34,367 nucleotides of DNA from Chthoniobacter flavus (GTDB lineage Bacteria > Verrucomicrobiota > Verrucomicrobiia > Chthoniobacterales > JACTMZ01): assembly GCA_945871065.1 (NCBI GenBank), contig CAMBUL010000025.1:1-34367 (forward strand). The letters are read 5' to 3'. Both the position numbers and the translations under genes were made by a program. This document shows, piece after piece, positions 16,213 through 24,401 of the stretch. Position 1 is the stretch's first letter, and each line of letters opens with the position of its first letter. The notes below the pieces were generated by a model. The model made no database searches. It was not told the origin of the DNA and saw only the letters and a list, made by a program, of their open reading frames with translations.

Positions 16213-19116
16213 ATGTTGCCTTCCTCCGAACCCGCAGCCATCCGCGTCAAAGGCGCCCGCCAGCACAACCTGAAGAATATCGACGTGGTCATACCGCGGA
16301 ACCGGTTTGTCGTCCTGACCGGACCCAGTGGCTCCGGCAAATCATCCCTCGCCTTCGACACCCTTTATGCGGAGGGACAGCGGAAGTATGTCGAAAGCCT
16401 CTCCGCTTACGCCCGTCAATTTCTCGACCGACTCGAGCGTCCCGACGTGGACTTCGTCGAGGGTCTTTCGCCCGCCATCGCCATCGAGCAACGCACCGCT
16501 TCCGCCGGCCCGCGTTCAACCATCGCCACCACCACGGAAATCTACGACTACCTTCGCATCCTCTACTCCGCCCTCGGCGTGCCGCACGATCCCGAGACCG
16601 GGGAACTGGTCCGCCGTCAGACCCCGCAGGAAATCACCGACGCCATCCTCGCCTTTCCGCCGGAAAGCAAACTCGTCCTCCTTGCCCCCGTGGTGCGCAA
16701 CCAAACGGGAGAATTCCGCGACATCATCGAAAAACTCCGCCGTGAAGGCTTTGTGCGGGCCCGCATTGACGGCGAAATCACCGACCTTGGCGGGGAGGCG
16801 CGTATCCGCCTGGACAAAAAACGCCGTCATCACATCGAAGCCGTGGTCGACCGCCTCGTGCTCAAGTCCGGACTCGGTCAACGCCTCGCCGATTCCGTCG
16901 AAACTGCCCTGCGCTGGGGCGAAGGACAACTCGTCGCCGCGGTCCAATCGCCGGACGAAAAAAAATTCACCGACCACCCTTTCTCCACCGCCTTTTGCAA
17001 TCCACGCACCGGCTTCACCCTCCCGCGCCTCACCCCGCAGCATTTTTCGTTCAACAGCCACTTCGGTGCCTGTCCGGGATGCCAAGGGCTCGGGACCGAG
17101 CCGTACTTTGATCCGGATCTCATCCTCGATTTGGACAAGTCTCTCGAGGACGGTGCCATCGTGGCTTGGCGCAAGGGCACGCCGAAAATGGAATCCTACT
17201 ACGCGGCCCTGACCGCTGCCCTCGCTGCCGATGCGGGCGTTCGCATTGATGTGCCCTTGGGCAAATTGCCGCCGTCCTTCCACCAGCTCCTCCTCCATGG
17301 TTCCGGTGACCGCGCCATAGACCTCCACTTCGGCACCGGGGCCGCCCGCCAAAAATTATCCAAGCCGTTCGAAGGCCTCCTCGCGCAGCTCGAGCATCTG
17401 CTGGCCCGCGCCAAGGGCGAGTCGCTGAAGCAGCGCCTCAAAGCCTTGCAGAACCGTCGTCCGTGCGTCCGCTGCCGCGGAGCCCGTCTCCGCCCCGAAA
17501 TTCTTGGCGTCACCCTGATCACCTCTGCCGGAGAGGAATATGCCATCGACACTTTCTGTAATCTCACCATCGCCCGCGCGGCAAAGGTCATCGGACAACT
17601 CCGGTTGCAGGGCAACGATGAGGCGATCGCCGGCGAAGTGGTGAGCGAAATCGCCCGCCGCCTCGCCTTTCTCGAAGAGGTCGGACTCGACTACCTCACC
17701 CTGAATCGTGAAAGCGGCACCCTTTCCGGCGGCGAGGCCCAGCGCATCCGCCTGGCCACGCAAATCGGCAGCGGCTTGGCCGGTGTCCTCTACGTGCTCG
17801 ACGAACCCAGTATCGGACTTCACCAACGCGACAACGAACGCCTCATCGCCACCCTTAAACGCCTGCGCGACCTCGGCAACTCGGTCCTTGTGGTCGAACA
17901 CGACCACGACACCATCGCGGCGGCCGACCATATCATCGATATCGGTCCGGGAGCCGGGCCGCTCGGCGGGCGCATCGTGGCCCAAGGCACCCTTGCCGAA
18001 GTCACCGCGTCCCCGCAATCACTGACCGGACGCTATCTGGGAGGCGAACTCCGGATCCGCGTGCCAACCAAGCGCAACCACCCCCTCACCCCCCGCGCCT
18101 TGGTGGCCGGCGCATCCGACGGATGGCTCAGCGTGACCGGCGCAAGGGAGAACAACCTGCAAAATCTCGACGCCCATTTTCCGCTCGGCACCTTTGTCTG
18201 CGTCACCGGCGTCTCGGGCAGCGGCAAATCCACTTTGGTCAACGACATCCTTCGGGCTGCCCTGGCCCGGGATCTGTACCGCGCCAAGGCGACGCCTGGC
18301 GCCCACGATGCCATTCTCGGTGCCGGGCAAGTCCACCGTCTGGTGGTCGTCGACCAAGCACCCATCGGCCGCACCCCGCGATCCAATCCCGCAACCTACA
18401 CCGGCGCGTTCGGACCAATCCGCGAACTTTTTGCCCAGGTCCCCGCCGCCCGGGTGCGCGGCTACAATGCGGGTCGCTTTAGCTTCAATGTCAAAGGCGG
18501 CCGCTGCGAGCACTGTCAGGGCGACGGCTCACTCAAGATCGAAATGCATTTTCTGGCCGATGTGTTTGTCACCTGCGATGTCTGCCAAGGCCGCCGCTAC
18601 AACCGCGAAACCCTCGAAATCACTTACAAAGGAAAAAATATCGCCGACGTGCTTGCCATGACCATCGACGAGGCCCTTTCCTTTTTTCGCGCCGTGCCCA
18701 ACGTGGCCGACAAGCTCTCCACCATGCAGGAGGTCGGCCTCGGCTACCTGACCCTCGGACAATCAGCCAGCACCCTCTCCGGTGGTGAGGCCCAAAGGAT
18801 CAAGCTTTCGACCGAACTGGCCAAACGCGGAGGATCCAAGACGCTCTACATCCTCGACGAGCCGACCACGGGACTCCATGTCTCCGATGTGGACACGCTC
18901 ATGCAAGTGCTGATGAAGCTGCGCAACGCGGGCAACACTCTTATCGTGATCGAGCACAATTTGGACGTGATCAAATGTGCCGACTGGATCCTCGACCTCG
19001 GGCCCGGCGGAGGCGAGCATGGCGGCTTCATCATCGCCGAAGGGACACCCGAAACCGTGGCCAAAGCCAAGGCCAGCCACACCGGTCACTACCTCCGCAA
19101 AGCTCTCGGAACATGA
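16213..19116 (+). CDS. uvrA: Excinuclease ABC subunit A
   Basis: The DNA-damage recognition ATPase of nucleotide excision repair. Of its 967 residues, NBD-I carries Walker A GPSGSGKSS (K43) and signature TLSGGEAQRIRLATQ, and NBD-II carries Walker A GVSGSGKST and signature TLSGGEAQRIKLSTE. The C-terminal zinc module CEHCQGDGSLKIEMHF...CDVC is intact. In the N-terminal half the usual ACPxCG pair of the first zinc module is replaced by FCNPRTG, while the second pair ACPGCQGLG is kept, so one Cys ligand is missing. The UvrB-binding region is present, so this is not the shorter UvrA2. The ATG at 16213 has AAGGT upstream; the track's 16150 start is less likely. The next gene overlaps it by ATGA. 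Confidence 0.95.
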   Translation: MLPSSEPAAIRVKGARQHNLKNIDVVIPRNRFVVLTGPSGSGKSSLAFDTLYAEGQRKYVESLSAYARQFLDRLERPDVDFVEGLSPAIAIEQRTASAGPRSTIATTTEIYDYLRILYSALGVPHDPETGELVRRQTPQEITDAILAFPPESKLVLLAPVVRNQTGEFRDIIEKLRREGFVRARIDGEITDLGGEARIRLDKKRRHHIEAVVDRLVLKSGLGQRLADSVETALRWGEGQLVAAVQSPDEKKFTDHPFSTAFCNPRTGFTLPRLTPQHFSFNSHFGACPGCQGLGTEPYFDPDLILDLDKSLEDGAIVAWRKGTPKMESYYAALTAALAADAGVRIDVPLGKLPPSFHQLLLHGSGDRAIDLHFGTGAARQKLSKPFEGLLAQLEHLLARAKGESLKQRLKALQNRRPCVRCRGARLRPEILGVTLITSAGEEYAIDTFCNLTIARAAKVIGQLRLQGNDEAIAGEVVSEIARRLAFLEEVGLDYLTLNRESGTLSGGEAQRIRLATQIGSGLAGVLYVLDEPSIGLHQRDNERLIATLKRLRDLGNSVLVVEHDHDTIAAADHIIDIGPGAGPLGGRIVAQGTLAEVTASPQSLTGRYLGGELRIRVPTKRNHPLTPRALVAGASDGWLSVTGARENNLQNLDAHFPLGTFVCVTGVSGSGKSTLVNDILRAALARDLYRAKATPGAHDAILGAGQVHRLVVVDQAPIGRTPRSNPATYTGAFGPIRELFAQVPAARVRGYNAGRFSFNVKGGRCEHCQGDGSLKIEMHFLADVFVTCDVCQGRRYNRETLEITYKGKNIADVLAMTIDEALSFFRAVPNVADKLSTMQEVGLGYLTLGQSASTLSGGEAQRIKLSTELAKRGGSKTLYILDEPTTGLHVSDVDTLMQVLMKLRNAGNTLIVIEHNLDVIKCADWILDLGPGGGEHGGFIIAEGTPETVAKAKASHTGHYLRKALGT

Positions 19117-21524
19117 AATCCGCCGCCTTCCTCTGGTTTGCACTGATGACCGCAGCACTCGCTACGACTTCATCCGTGGCGGAAAAATCTCTCGCCGCCC
19201 TGCGCGAAGGAATGCCGCAAGCTGCCATTGCCCCCCTTGAAGAGGCGCTGCGCAAAGGTCCTGCGGGGGAAAGGAACATGCTCGGGCTCCTCCTCGCCCG
19301 AGCGCAACTCGCCGCCGGCCGCCCGGAAGATGCCATCCAGACGCTCGACGGCCCGTGCGATCGGGGGTCGCGCGAGGCGATGTTCCTCCGGGCAGCCGCT
19401 TTGGCCGCACAAGGCAGCCTTGAAATGGCCGCCAAGTTGGCCGAACCACTGGCCGCGGAGAATCCTGAGGCCACCCTGCTTCTGGCCCGCATCCGTACCG
19501 AGCAGGGCGACGCAGAGGCTGCCCACGCCCTGCTGCCGCCACCCGGGACACCTCTGCCCACCGACCCCAATATCCTGCGTTTGCTCCTCGACCTGCAGCT
19601 TTCGACCGGCGACCAAGCCACGGCAGAAACCCTGATCAACTCCGCACGCGGGCAGCAACTGCTTCCAGCAGCCGAACTCGATGTCGCCCTCGGCCGTGTC
19701 CGCCTGGCCGAAAACCGCCCCTCCGACGCCTCGGAAATTTTCCGCAACATCCTCGCCGCGGGCGAACCCACTGCCACCGTCCGGGACAATGCGCGGCTCG
19801 GGTTGGCCCGGTCGCTTCTTGTTCTCGGCGTCGACGCACGCGCCCGCGATGTCCTGCGCGAGGGCTTAGACGAGACGCCCGATGCGCTGACCACCCGCGA
19901 GAGCATGGAGCGATGGGTTATGCTGGAACGCCAACTGGGCGCCGATCCATCGGCAGATCTGAAAGCCTGGGCCGAAAAGAAAGGAAGCCGCCGCGCCCTT
20001 GAAGCCAGGTTCCAACTTGCACGCCTCGACCTCGATCTGAAACGCCCGGAAGCGGCAATCAGCGCCTTGGACGAAGCGGCAGCCGACCCGGCCTTCGGCC
20101 CCGGGGAGGCCCTGCGCGCGCGCCTCCTTCTGGCCGAGGCACGCATCGCTGCCGGGCAAACCAAGCAAGCACTCGAACTGCTCGAGACCATTCCTCCGGT
20201 GGAGACCGGCCCGGCTTCCGATTACCGGTTGGCCGACTTGCGCGGACGCGCCCTCGCCGCCACCGCAGCACACCGCCGCGCTTACGATTCGTTCGCCGCA
20301 GCGGTCAAAGCCGCCCGCACCCCGGAGGAAAAATCCGCCGCCGCGGCCAACTGTCTTGTCTCCGCGCTTGCGGCCGAAGACCTCGCCCTCGCCCGCAGTT
20401 CCTTTGATCTTCTCCGCCAAAGCGAACCTAGCAATCCGGACCTTGTCCGCTGGTCCTTTCTTATTGCCGCGGCCGAGGCGCGCGAAGGAAAGATTGACGG
20501 GCTCAACGCCCTCGCCCGGCGCGCCCCTGCGGTCGATTATGCCTTCCAATCCAAACTCGCTTTGGCCGAGTGGCGTATGGGCCGCGGCGAGGCTCCGGCT
20601 GCCGAACGCATCCTCCGCACGGCTCAAGCCGAGGCCGACAACCCGCCACGCGCCGCCGCCCTCGCCGCCGCGGAAATTTTCGCCGCAGACAACGCCGGTT
20701 CACGTCCGCGCGAGGAACTGGTCACTGCCGCGACCGAATTTCTTGCCGCCTACCCCGATGCACCGGAAGCCCCGGACATTTCCTTCAAACTTGGAGAACT
20801 GCACTCACGTGTCGGCGACCATGCTGCAGCCGAGGCGGTGCTGACCAAGCTGGGCCAAAGCCTGCCCGATGCCGAGGCCGCCGCACTGGCCAAATTCTTT
20901 GCCGCGCAGTCTGCCGCGCGCAGCATGAGTGCGGAGGGCGCAGGGCGTGCGCTCGCGTGGTTTGACCAGATTGCGCAAAGCAGTTCACCCCTGCGGCACC
21001 GCGCCCGCTTCGAGCAGGCCTCTCTTTTCTTGCGCGACCGCCGCTTGGCCGACGCCCTCACTCTTTACGACCGCACCCTCGGCGGCGACCCGCCTCCAGA
21101 GGTTCGCCATGCCGCCTTGATGGAAAAGGCGGACACGCTTTTTGCTTTGGGCAGCAGCGAACCCGAACGATTTACGGAAGCGGCCGCCGTCTACGCCGGT
21201 TTGGCCGCCGACCTCGACGCCCCGCCCGATTGGCGCGACCAAGCTGCCTGCAAGCGCGCCGCTGCGCTGGCCAAGGCCGGGCAAACCGAAGCCGCTCTCG
21301 CCGCCTACCGCGATGTGCTATCCCGGCCGCCGGGAACAGATGCCGACCCGTTTTGGTTTTACAAAGCCGGGCTCGAGGCAGGGCGTCTCTTGGAAGAACA
21401 AAAGGACTGGCCAGAGGCCATTGCGGTCTATGATAAAATGGCATCCGCAGAGGGCCCGCAGCGCGAAGAGATCATGCAGCGCGCCCGCCGCCTGCGGCTC
21501 GAACACTTCATCTGGGAAAACTAA
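19113..21524 (+). CDS. Exported TPR-repeat protein, function unknown
   Basis: 803 residues starting MKSAAFLWFALMTAALATTSSVA, a probable signal peptide without a lipobox Cys. The rest is nearly all helical, Ala/Leu/Glu-rich, and made of TPR-like units (for example ALEEA/GRPEDAI pairs near 35-75 and EAIAVYDKMA near 785). The composition resembles the long TPR scaffolds of outer-membrane or periplasmic complexes. Its start overlaps uvrA's stop (ATGA), and it ends just before the class-V aminotransferase start. The partner and function are not visible; the link to uvrA may only be transcriptional. The track's earlier start at 18975 lies inside uvrA and is rejected. Confidence 0.75.
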   Translation: MKSAAFLWFALMTAALATTSSVAEKSLAALREGMPQAAIAPLEEALRKGPAGERNMLGLLLARAQLAAGRPEDAIQTLDGPCDRGSREAMFLRAAALAAQGSLEMAAKLAEPLAAENPEATLLLARIRTEQGDAEAAHALLPPPGTPLPTDPNILRLLLDLQLSTGDQATAETLINSARGQQLLPAAELDVALGRVRLAENRPSDASEIFRNILAAGEPTATVRDNARLGLARSLLVLGVDARARDVLREGLDETPDALTTRESMERWVMLERQLGADPSADLKAWAEKKGSRRALEARFQLARLDLDLKRPEAAISALDEAAADPAFGPGEALRARLLLAEARIAAGQTKQALELLETIPPVETGPASDYRLADLRGRALAATAAHRRAYDSFAAAVKAARTPEEKSAAAANCLVSALAAEDLALARSSFDLLRQSEPSNPDLVRWSFLIAAAEAREGKIDGLNALARRAPAVDYAFQSKLALAEWRMGRGEAPAAERILRTAQAEADNPPRAAALAAAEIFAADNAGSRPREELVTAATEFLAAYPDAPEAPDISFKLGELHSRVGDHAAAEAVLTKLGQSLPDAEAAALAKFFAAQSAARSMSAEGAGRALAWFDQIAQSSSPLRHRARFEQASLFLRDRRLADALTLYDRTLGGDPPPEVRHAALMEKADTLFALGSSEPERFTEAAAVYAGLAADLDAPPDWRDQAACKRAAALAKAGQTEAALAAYRDVLSRPPGTDADPFWFYKAGLEAGRLLEEQKDWPEAIAVYDKMASAEGPQREEIMQRARRLRLEHFIWEN

Positions 21525-21526
21525 TC

Positions 21527-22627
21527 ATGCTGAATACCACCAACGCCACCACCGACGGCCACATCAAACTTTTCATCCCCGGACCGGTTGAGGTTTCGGA
21601 CAAAACTTTCCGCGCTTTCTGCCACCCGCAAATCGGCCACCGCGGCACCGAGTTCTCGTCCCTCTACGAGTCCATTCACCCGCGCCTGCAAACCCTCTTC
21701 GGCACGACCGGACCCATTTATCTGGCCACCGCCTCCGCCTGGGGCGTGATGGAAGGCGCGCTGCGTAATCTCGTGCAGAAAAAAGTTCTCAACTGCATGT
21801 GTGGCGCTTTCTCCGACAAGTGGTTCGATGTGAGCAAACGATGCGGCAAACAGGCCGAAGCACTCCAAGTCGAGTGGGGCGACCCCATCCTTCCGGAATT
21901 GGTCGACGAAAAATTGTCCAAGGGTGGATTCGACGCCATCACCCTGATCCACAACGAGACCTCGGCCGGGGTTCTTAATCCGCTGGCCGAGATTGCGGCC
22001 GTGGTCAAAAAGTATCCTGAGGTCATGTTCATCGTGGACAGCGTGTCCTCATTTTCCACCGTGCCGATTTCGATGGACGACCTCGGAATCGACATTCTCC
22101 TCACCGGTAGCCAGAAGGCCCTCGCCTTGCCGCCCGGGCTGGCCCTTTTCAGCGCCAGCGAACGCGCCCGGGCCCGCGCGGCAACCACACCCGACCGCGG
22201 CTACTACTTCGACATCATCGAATTCCACAAAAACTGGGAGAAGTTCATGACGCCGAGCACGCCCACCACAGGGCACATCTGGGCACTGCGGTCCAAACTC
22301 GACGATATTTTCGAGGAGGGAGTGGAAAATCGTTATGCCCGCCACGCCAAGCTGAACCAGATGATCTCTGATTGGGTCGATGCGCATGGTTTCGAGCATT
22401 TCGCCCGGGAAGGCTACCGCTCGAAAGCGCTGGTCTGCGTGAAAAACAACAAGAACATCGACGTGGCGGCTTTCTGCTCGGCGCTGAAAAAGAAACACAA
22501 AGTGGCGATCAACGGCGGCTATGGAAAAATCAAAGGCACCACCTTCCGTATATCTAACATGGGTGATGAAAGCGAAGCCACCGTCAGCGAACTCCTCGGT
22601 TGGATGACGGATTGCCTGCCGGCTTGA
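21527..22627 (+). CDS. Class-V aminotransferase (alanine-glyoxylate / serine-pyruvate group)
   Basis: 366 residues of fold-type-I PLP enzyme. The lysine is K197 in LLTGSQKALALPPG, and VDSVSSFSTVPISMDDLGID holds the PLP-ring Asp. The N-terminal FIPGPVEVSDKTF and RGTEFSSLYESI also fit the AGXT/SGAT group. Likely substrates are alanine or serine with glyoxylate or pyruvate; phosphoserine aminotransferase-type activity cannot be excluded. The gene starts 2 nt after the TPR stop. A weak GC-rich hairpin follows the stop. The ATG is preceded by ACTAATC, with no Shine-Dalgarno. Confidence 0.88.
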   Translation: MLNTTNATTDGHIKLFIPGPVEVSDKTFRAFCHPQIGHRGTEFSSLYESIHPRLQTLFGTTGPIYLATASAWGVMEGALRNLVQKKVLNCMCGAFSDKWFDVSKRCGKQAEALQVEWGDPILPELVDEKLSKGGFDAITLIHNETSAGVLNPLAEIAAVVKKYPEVMFIVDSVSSFSTVPISMDDLGIDILLTGSQKALALPPGLALFSASERARARAATTPDRGYYFDIIEFHKNWEKFMTPSTPTTGHIWALRSKLDDIFEEGVENRYARHAKLNQMISDWVDAHGFEHFAREGYRSKALVCVKNNKNIDVAAFCSALKKKHKVAINGGYGKIKGTTFRISNMGDESEATVSELLGWMTDCLPA

Positions 22628-22637
22628 GGAAAACAAG

Positions 22638-22664
22638 CGGGCCGTGACCACGCCCCGCGGCCCG
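22638..22664 (+). terminator. Possible weak terminator hairpin after the class-V aminotransferase gene
   Basis: CGGGCCG pairs exactly with CGGCCCG across a 13-nt loop. The downstream bases (ACCTTTA) are only mildly T-rich, so intrinsic termination is uncertain. Confidence 0.35.
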
Positions 22665-22715
22665 ACCTTTATGACCGCTTCTCCTCTCCTCCGTGAACCG
22701 GAGTCGGCCTGCGAC

Positions 22716-22744
22716 TTGCCATCTGAAAGGTCTTCCCCTAGTCT
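22716..22744 (+). promoter_or_regulatory. Putative sigma70-like promoter for the desaturase gene
   Basis: TTGCCA (5/6 to the -35 consensus), a 17-nt spacer, then TAGTCT (3/6 to the -10). Transcription would begin close to 22750, immediately before the hairpin that precedes the ATG. The weak -10 keeps confidence low. Confidence 0.35.
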
Positions 22745-22752
22745 TTAGCTCA

Positions 22753-22771
22753 ATGGCGGTTTGTCCGCCAT
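22753..22771 (+). promoter_or_regulatory. Perfect 7-bp hairpin in the desaturase leader
   Basis: ATGGCGG-TTTGT-CCGCCAT, ending 12 nt before the ATG at 22784. As DNA it could bind a dimeric regulator; as RNA it could stabilise or control the leader, since the predicted transcription start lies next to it. Confidence 0.45.
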
Positions 22772-22783
22772 GGCCCCATCTTT

Positions 22784-23911
22784 ATGCAAATTCCACTCAT
22801 CTCACGCATTCCTTGGGTTCGCGTCAACTGGACGACCAGCATTTTTCTGGCCGTCATTAACACCTTGGCCATGACCGCCGTGCCGCTCTACATCTGGCAC
22901 TACGGGCTTGATTGGTTCCAAGTCGGTCTCTTCTTCTTTTTCTACATGGCCACCGGTTTCAGTATCACGCTGGGCTATCATCGCCTCTTTTCCCATCTCT
23001 CCTTTAAAGCGAAGTCCCCGGTCAAACTAGCCACCCTTCTCTTCGGCGCCTGTGCTTTCGAAAATTCCGCCCTCGATTGGTGTTCGGACCACCGCAAGCA
23101 CCACAAGCACGTCGACCACGATGACGATCCCTACGACATCAGCAAGGGCTTCCTCTGGGCGCACATCGGCTGGCTCCTTTTCAAACTGGGGCCGGAGGAG
23201 CCGATGGACAATGTCAACGATCTCCGCCGCGACCCGCTGGTCATGTGGCAGCACCGCTGGTGCATTCCGATTGCGATAGCTCTCGGCTTCGGTCTTCCCG
23301 TCTTCCTCGGCTTTCTCTGGGCTGGCGCGGTCGGCGCGCTGGGTGGCTTCCTTCTGGCCGGTGTCCTCCGCGTTTTCGCGGTGCAGCACAGCACGTTTTT
23401 CATCAACTCCATGTGTCATACCGTGGGCGACCAGCCTTACTCCACGCGCTGCAGCGCACGCGATAGCGCGGTCATGGCTCTCTTCACCTTCGGCGAGGGC
23501 TACCACAATTATCACCACGAGTTCCAACACGACTACCGCAACGGAGTGAAACGCTCCAATTTCGACCCGACCAAATGGTCCATCTGGAGCCTGGAAAAAC
23601 TCGGCCTGGTCAGCGACCTCCGCCGCGTCCCGGATGAAAAGATCCTCCTCGCCGAAATGCAGGAGACGAAGCGTCGCGCCGCAATCAACACGCATCAGCA
23701 CGACAGCATCGCCACCGTTTTCGGCCAGCAAATGCACGACTTATTCCACCAGCTCAGCGACCGCCTGGCCAACAACTACGCGGCGGTCGAAAAAGCGATG
23801 GCCGAAAAAGTCGATGTCTCACGCCATATGATCGAGGATTGTCGCCGGGAAACCCGGGAATTCGCCGCACTCCTCACCGACATCGAGCGACGCTTGCCAG
23901 CCACAGCTTGA
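22784..23911 (+). CDS. Acyl-CoA/acyl-lipid delta-9-type fatty acid desaturase
   Basis: A membrane di-iron desaturase introducing a double bond into saturated acyl chains. The three His boxes are visible: HRLFSH (66-71), HRKHH (103-107) and HNYHH (241-245). Hydrophobic segments lie around 20-37, 45-63, 122-133 and 161-200. The catalytic core resembles stearoyl-CoA desaturase and cyanobacterial DesC in order and spacing. Residues about 285-375 form an extra soluble, charged helical tail (KRRAAINTHQHDSIATVFG onward) not needed by DesC-length enzymes. The leader carries a promoter-like sequence and hairpin, which would fit regulated membrane-lipid adjustment. The start is preceded by CATCTTT, with no Shine-Dalgarno. 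The electron donor is not encoded nearby. Confidence 0.9.
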   Translation: MQIPLISRIPWVRVNWTTSIFLAVINTLAMTAVPLYIWHYGLDWFQVGLFFFFYMATGFSITLGYHRLFSHLSFKAKSPVKLATLLFGACAFENSALDWCSDHRKHHKHVDHDDDPYDISKGFLWAHIGWLLFKLGPEEPMDNVNDLRRDPLVMWQHRWCIPIAIALGFGLPVFLGFLWAGAVGALGGFLLAGVLRVFAVQHSTFFINSMCHTVGDQPYSTRCSARDSAVMALFTFGEGYHNYHHEFQHDYRNGVKRSNFDPTKWSIWSLEKLGLVSDLRRVPDEKILLAEMQETKRRAAINTHQHDSIATVFGQQMHDLFHQLSDRLANNYAAVEKAMAEKVDVSRHMIEDCRRETREFAALLTDIERRLPATA

Positions 23912-24401
23912 TCAGCGGGGCGGCAAGTCTGAGCTCAGAAGCAACCGAGTAACTGACTTTTCTCGTCGGAAAGAACGGTGCCACGGCCGACGCAGACCAC
24001 CGTCTTTATACCGTGTTCCAGAGGACCTTATACCAAGGGCCCGTCGCATTTGGTCTTTGTCCTTCGGCCCCGGGGTAGGGTCGGACCTCCGGGTCGACCG
24101 CGAACATTCTCTGGGCTTCGACACGGCCGGTCCGGAAGCCCGGCCCTACCACTCGATCAATAGTCGAAAAGCAAAAGGACGTTGGTATTAAGCAGTCGTC
24201 CCGAATATTTGGCTGTGTCGTACCTGAAACCGGGCTGGTCTCAACCGACGCGAGGCTGCAGATCTGGCCGCAACGGGAAGCTGAGCTCCCGCCAAGCCGA
24301 TCCCTTGATCTGCTGCCCCAGCAGTCATGTGGCTCAATAAGGCCAAACGGGGACCGCATGCTTCGGACCGCACCAATGTGGCGGCAGCAGGGGCGTCGTA
24401 C
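23912..24401. other. 490-nt region without a convincing gene
   Basis: This gap lies between the ends of the convergent desaturase and MBL genes. It has several short ORFs on the track, all with atypical composition (many Pro/Gly/Arg/Trp) and no family match I can recognise. It contains TTATACC twice (around 24016 and 24039) and the large imperfect inverted repeat at 24074-24150. The density of palindromes suggests an intergenic repeat family rather than a gene. Confidence 0.55.
24074..24150. repeat. Imperfect inverted repeat with 29-nt arms (REP/BIME-like)
   Basis: The left arm, starting GGTAGGGTCGGACCTCCGGG (24074-24102), pairs with the reverse complement of the right arm at 24122-24150, which begins GGTAGGGCCGGGCTTCCGGA. 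About 22 of 29 positions match and every difference is a transition; three of these allow G-U pairing. A 19-nt loop lies between. Each arm also holds a short inner palindrome-like core (GGTCGACC; CCGGTCCGG). Confidence 0.6.

Noticed and set aside
16213-19116. UvrA2 or ABC transporter rather than UvrA
   Set aside because: The length (967 aa), the UvrB-binding region and the C-terminal zinc module match UvrA, while UvrA2 is shorter.
24006-24359. Minus-strand 117-aa ORF in the gap after the desaturase
   Set aside because: It spans the inverted repeat, has atypical Pro/Gly/Trp/Arg composition and no family features; the region looks like a repeat, not a gene.
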